Assembly (NCBI GenBank): GCA_020847975.1
Contig: JADLBD010000137.1
Location: 23,025 to 87,024, forward strand
Origin: Bryobacterales bacterium
GTDB lineage: Bacteria > Acidobacteriota > Terriglobia > Bryobacterales > Bryobacteraceae
Direction of reading: 5' to 3'
Length of the DNA: 64,000 nucleotides
Shown here: positions 60,735 through 64,000 of the stretch, in pieces
How the letters are laid out: each line of letters starts with the position of its first letter
Numbering within the stretch: the stretch's first letter is position 1
Notes under the pieces: model-generated
What the model was told of the DNA's origin: nothing
Database searches by the model: none
Seen by the model: the letters and a program-made list of their open reading frames with translations, nothing else
Position numbers and translations under genes: made by a program

Positions 60735-61505
60735 TTACCTCCCCATCCATCCTCCATCCACTACCACAATCTCTCCGCTGACATAGTCGGAAGCGCGGGA
60801 AGCGAGATAGACAATGGCGCCCTTGAAATCGTCGGGTTCGCCCCAGCGGCCGGCGGGGATGCGCGAGAGGATGGCCGGATTGCGCACCGGGTCGGCACGA
60901 AGGGCCGCGGTATTGTCGGTTGCGATGTAGCCGGGGGCGATGGCGTTCACCTGCACGCCCTTGCCGGCCCATTCGTTGGCGAGAGCCTTGGTGAGCTGGC
61001 CGATGGCTCCCTTGCTGGCGGCATAGCCGGGAACAGTGATGCCTCCCTGGAACGTGAGCAGCGAAGCGGTGAAGATGATCTTGCCGGAACCGCGTTCCAC
61101 CATGCGCTTGCCGAGTTCGCGGCTGATGAGCCACTGCGCGTTGAGATTGGTTTCGATGACTTCGTCCCAATATTCGTCGGGATGCTCGGCCGCGGGTTTG
61201 CGGAGAATGGTCCCGGCGTTGTTCACGAGGATGTCGATGACCGGATGTTCGGCGGTCACTTTTTCAAGAAACGATTTCACGGAAACGCGGTCTTTGAAGT
61301 CGCAAGTGTAGGCCGAGAACTTGCGGCCGAGGGCGGTGACCTCCGCTTCAATCCCGCTGCCTTGCGGTTCGAGCGAGCGGGAGACGCCGATGATATCCGC
61401 TCCGGCCTCGGCCAGCGCGACGGCCATCGCCTTGCCGATCCCGCGCCGGCAGCCTGTCACCAGGGCAACCCTGCCGTCCAGTTTGAAAAGATCGAGGACG
61501 CTCAT
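60735..61505 (-). CDS. SDR oxidoreductase, KduD-like
   Basis: 256 aa from ATG 61505. Classical SDR: GRVALVTGCRRGIGKAMAVA (TGxxxGIG cofactor loop), ILVNNAGTILRKPAAEHPDE (NNAG), catalytic Ser in IIFTASLLTFQGG, YAASKGA (YxxxK), and IAPGYIATDNTAALRADP. Overall it looks like 2-deoxy-D-gluconate 3-dehydrogenase / 5-keto-4-deoxyuronate-type KduD. In this operon it may instead oxidise a fucose-derived keto-deoxy acid. Start codon overlaps the ADH stop (TGATG). Confidence 0.85.
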   Translation of the reverse strand: MSVLDLFKLDGRVALVTGCRRGIGKAMAVALAEAGADIIGVSRSLEPQGSGIEAEVTALGRKFSAYTCDFKDRVSVKSFLEKVTAEHPVIDILVNNAGTILRKPAAEHPDEYWDEVIETNLNAQWLISRELGKRMVERGSGKIIFTASLLTFQGGITVPGYAASKGAIGQLTKALANEWAGKGVQVNAIAPGYIATDNTAALRADPVRNPAILSRIPAGRWGEPDDFKGAIVYLASRASDYVSGEIVVVDGGWMGR

Positions 61506-62521
61506 CACTCGCACCTCACCAGAATCTTCATCACTTCGCCGCCGCCCTGCATCTCGTCGAACGCCTCGTTGATGGCCTCCATGGGGACGGTTTTGGTGAC
61601 AATCCTGTCCAGTGGGAAGGCATGCCGCGCGGCGAGGGCGATGGCCTGGTCGAAATCCTCGGCTTCGTACACGCGCGCGCCGATAAGCCGGAGTTCGCGC
61701 CAGAAGAAGCGGAAGAGATCCACCTTCGGCGGCTGCGCGTGGATGGCCACCATGACGATGCGGCCGCGCGTGCGGGGGAGTTTGGTCATCATTTCGGCAG
61801 CCGGAGCGGCTCCGGAAACTTCGAAAACCACATCGGCTCCCGCAGTGCCTGTCTCCTGTTCCACCAGTTCCGGCAGGTTGACTTCCAGCGGATTGACAGC
61901 CGGGATGCCGAGTTCGGAAGCCAGTTTCAGGCGAAACGGATTGATCTCGGAGATGAGCACCTTCGCGCCGGCCGCTTTCGCTACGAGCGCCACCAGGAGG
62001 CCGATGGGTCCGCCGCCGAGCACCACGCAGTACTCGCCCGGCTTCACCTCACCCATGCGCACGTCGTGACAGGCTACGGCGATCGGCTCAATCAGCGCGG
62101 CCTGCTCGAGCGTCAGGTTATCCGGCAAGCGATGGAGCGTGCGCGCGGGCACGGTCCATAGGGACTGCATGGCGCCGGGGACGTCGATGCCGATGAACTT
62201 GAGTTTCTGGCAGATGTGGCTGTGCCCGGCTTTGCAGGCGGGGCACTCGCCGCAATAATCGAGCGGGCGAACCGTGACGCGGTCGCCGGGCTTCCAGCCC
62301 GGCACGCCTTCGCCCACGGCATGGATGGTTCCCGACATTTCATGGCCGATCACCTGGGGCATCCTGACCCGGTGATCCATGTGGCCGTGGTAGATATGAA
62401 GATCCGTACCGCAGATGCCGCAATGGCTGACCTGGATCTGGACCTGGCCCGCGCCGGGCTCGACGGGGTTGCATTCGCCCATGCGCATGGAGTGTTTTTC
62501 CGCGTAATAAGCCGCTTTCAT
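61505..62521 (-). CDS. Zinc-dependent medium-chain alcohol/sugar dehydrogenase
   Basis: 338 aa. Catalytic zinc Cys in HCGICGTDLHIYHG, GHEMSGTIHAVGEGVPGWKP, and structural-zinc Cys cluster YCGECPACKAGHSHIC. Cofactor site CVVLGGGPIGLLVALVAKAA. Family: threonine/sorbitol/galactitol dehydrogenases. It is first of five closely packed genes (SDR, GH29, DUF2103, phosphoesterase remnant). L-fucose or another sugar is a plausible substrate. Confidence 0.88.
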   Translation of the reverse strand: MKAAYYAEKHSMRMGECNPVEPGAGQVQIQVSHCGICGTDLHIYHGHMDHRVRMPQVIGHEMSGTIHAVGEGVPGWKPGDRVTVRPLDYCGECPACKAGHSHICQKLKFIGIDVPGAMQSLWTVPARTLHRLPDNLTLEQAALIEPIAVACHDVRMGEVKPGEYCVVLGGGPIGLLVALVAKAAGAKVLISEINPFRLKLASELGIPAVNPLEVNLPELVEQETGTAGADVVFEVSGAAPAAEMMTKLPRTRGRIVMVAIHAQPPKVDLFRFFWRELRLIGARVYEAEDFDQAIALAARHAFPLDRIVTKTVPMEAINEAFDEMQGGGEVMKILVRCE

Positions 62522-62622
62522 GAGTTTCTCTTTCGAAGCCTCAGCTTAACGCAAATGCGCGATAGCGGGCTAATGCGGATCCATCAATCAACAACCGGCA
62601 GGGCGTGGAAAAGCCAGGGGGG

Positions 62623-62651
62623 TTGAACTGGGGGCAAAGCTGCATTACAAT
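62623..62651 (+). promoter_or_regulatory. Sigma-70-type promoter of the TonB receptor gene
   Basis: TTGAAC (62623-62628), 17-bp spacer, TACAAT (62646-62651). The predicted leader of the 62715 gene is about 57 nt. Confidence 0.55.
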
Positions 62652-62714
62652 GCCACACCAAGATAAGAGGGTCCAGGTTGTCCGATGATTACCTACTAAA
62701 AGGAGTCAGTCGAT

Positions 62715-64000
62715 ATGCGGCTATTTCGAGCGACCATAGTTCTCGCTTCGTTTCTGGCAAGCAACCTTGCCGCACAAACAACATCCACCGAAGTACTCGG
62801 TACAGTGTCGGACTCGACGGGGGCTGTCGTGCCCGGCGCCACTGTAACGTTGCTTCGTACACAGACAGGCGAACGCCGTCAGGCCAAAACCGACGGCAAC
62901 GGCAACTATTCGTTCCCGTTGATCGAGATTGGCGACTATACGGTGACGGTCGACATGCAGGGATTCAAAGCAAAGACCACCACCGGCGTGCACGTGGAGT
63001 ACCAGCAGAAGGCCCGCGTGAACGTTGAGTTGGAGGTGGGCACGGCGACCGAGAAAGTCGAAGTGGTTGCCACCGGTGTGGAACTGAAGACCGACGACGC
63101 ATCCTTGGGATCAACGATCGACCACCAACGCGTCGTCGAGTTGCCGATCGTCAATCGTAACTTTGCGAGCCTGCTGGTTCTCACTCCTGGGGTGCAATTC
63201 GGAACTCGCATGGGCCTGAGCCCGCTATCCACCGCCGGTTCGTTCTTCCCGGGCGCGACCCAGGTGAGCGCGAACGGCCAGCGCGACGCCAACCAGCGCG
63301 TGACGCTGGACGGTGTGATTGCAAGCGAACCGCTGGTGAACACGGTGTACTTCAACCCGTCGATTGACGCGATTGAAGAAGTAAAGGTCCACACGGGCTC
63401 CTATTCGGCCGAATACGGCATGAACAACGGCGCGAACGTGCAGGTGGCTCTGAAGTCCGGCACCAACGCTTTTCACGGCGCGTTCTTCGAGTTTCTGCGC
63501 AACGACGTGCTGGACGCCAAGGATTATTTCCTCAACTTCCAGTTGCCCGCCGGAGCTGCCCAGGCGTCAAAGAACCGGCTCCGGCGCAATCAGTTCGGCG
63601 CCTGGCTTTCCGGGCCGGTGAAATTGCCGGGTTACAACGGAAAGGATCGCACGTTCTGGAGTTTCAACTACGAAGGCACGCGGCAAACGGAAGAGTCGGT
63701 TCAGCAGGCGTTCTGGTTTCCGCAGGCATTCCGCAACGGCGATTTTTCCGCGCTGCTCACTCCCCTAATCCGCAACGGCGTTCCGGTGCGGAATCCGGTG
63801 ATCATCTACGATCCCAGAACGGGGGAACCATTCCGCGATTCCACGGGCAGGATCACGAATATCATTCCGCCGAGCATGATCAACAAGAACGCGCAGAACT
63901 TCATCAACAAGTATCAGCCGCTGCCTGACTTTACTCCGGAAGACACGCTGGACGTCAACGTGATCCGCACCGTGCCCAACATCCTGTATCAGAACCAGTA
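62715..64000 (+). CDS. TonB-dependent receptor with CarboxypepD-like N-terminal domain, 3'-truncated by window
   Basis: 429 codons visible; the frame is open to the window end. AAGGAG lies 10 nt before the ATG. Signal peptide MRLFRATIVLASFLASNLAA. Residues ~25-105 form the carboxypeptidase-regulatory-like domain (VLGTVSDSTGAVVPGATVTL, GNYSFPLIEIGDYTVTVDMQ). The plug follows (~120-255): VVELPIVNRNFASLLVLTPG, RVTLDGVIASEPLVNTVYFN, IDAIEEVKVHTGSYSAEYGM, NGANVQVALKSGTNAFHGAF. The barrel begins after this. This 'Oar-like' layout is abundant in Acidobacteria and thought to bind peptides or glycans. It is adjacent to, and divergent from, the fucosidase operon. Confidence 0.93.
   Translation, partial: MRLFRATIVLASFLASNLAAQTTSTEVLGTVSDSTGAVVPGATVTLLRTQTGERRQAKTDGNGNYSFPLIEIGDYTVTVDMQGFKAKTTTGVHVEYQQKARVNVELEVGTATEKVEVVATGVELKTDDASLGSTIDHQRVVELPIVNRNFASLLVLTPGVQFGTRMGLSPLSTAGSFFPGATQVSANGQRDANQRVTLDGVIASEPLVNTVYFNPSIDAIEEVKVHTGSYSAEYGMNNGANVQVALKSGTNAFHGAFFEFLRNDVLDAKDYFLNFQLPAGAAQASKNRLRRNQFGAWLSGPVKLPGYNGKDRTFWSFNYEGTRQTEESVQQAFWFPQAFRNGDFSALLTPLIRNGVPVRNPVIIYDPRTGEPFRDSTGRITNIIPPSMINKNAQNFINKYQPLPDFTPEDTLDVNVIRTVPNILYQNQ

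Overview
The window is a high-GC bacterial chromosome segment, most probably from an Acidobacteriota of the Solibacter/Bryobacter group. The support is internal. It has a C-terminal domain of the type catalogued as the 'Solibacter uncharacterized C-terminal domain' (TIGR03437, 48982-51603). It also has a PadR-linked ADOP-type (acidobacterial duplicated orphan) permease (38319-41157), a TonB-dependent receptor with a CarboxypepD-like N-terminus (62715-end), and several very large secreted Ig-like, SBBP, NHL or HAF repeat proteins. Species assignment by eye is not possible.

Layout. 1-3565: the 3' part of a long-chain acyl-CoA synthetase and a PtrB-like peptidase. 3853-12743: a giant secreted protein of He_PIG and IPT/TIG repeats, then a secreted alpha/alpha-toroid-like protein. 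12774-16858: methyltransferase-like protein, bactofilin, GAF protein, Tat-exported beta-propeller, DUF488 and DUF2945. 17003-19981: SBBP-repeat surface protein ending in three SLH domains. 20775-25495: a compact island bounded by a 51-bp direct repeat that is the 3' part of tRNA-Val(UAC). It carries a second SLH surface protein and an unknown secreted protein, and no recognisable integrase. 25450-25526: the intact tRNA-Val. 25659-36123: cytochrome c', zinc peptidase, coaE-htrA-ACT operon, TPR protein, B12/radical-SAM enzyme, sigma-70 factor, Tat-exported amidohydrolase and mmsA. 36296-45255: beta-helix protein with dockerin, frameshifted ADOP permease with PadR, cytochrome c lipoprotein, YVTN propeller, broken DUF1566 gene, and an arsR-SRPBCC-VOC operon whose last gene is broken. 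46079-53577: a low-complexity-tailed protein of a family known to be multi-copy in Acidobacteria, a matrixin-like protease, an NHL protein and glycerol kinase. 53593-58501: a NitT/TauT-type ABC permease with an internally deleted ATPase, sthA, a 43-aa small protein and an MHS-family transporter. 58602-62521: a tightly packed operon with a zinc dehydrogenase, an SDR, an alpha-L-fucosidase, DUF2103 and a truncated phosphoesterase. 62715-64000: TonB receptor running off the window.

The main themes are extracellular or surface proteins and glycan use (SLH proteins, protease, fucosidase operon, TonB receptor) combined with visible gene decay: at least five frameshifted or internally deleted genes. 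The most notable structure is the tRNA-Val-bounded island. It has duplicated att repeats, repeated motifs in both arms that look like recombinase arm sites, and a cargo gene paralogous in its C-terminus to the SLH gene immediately outside it.
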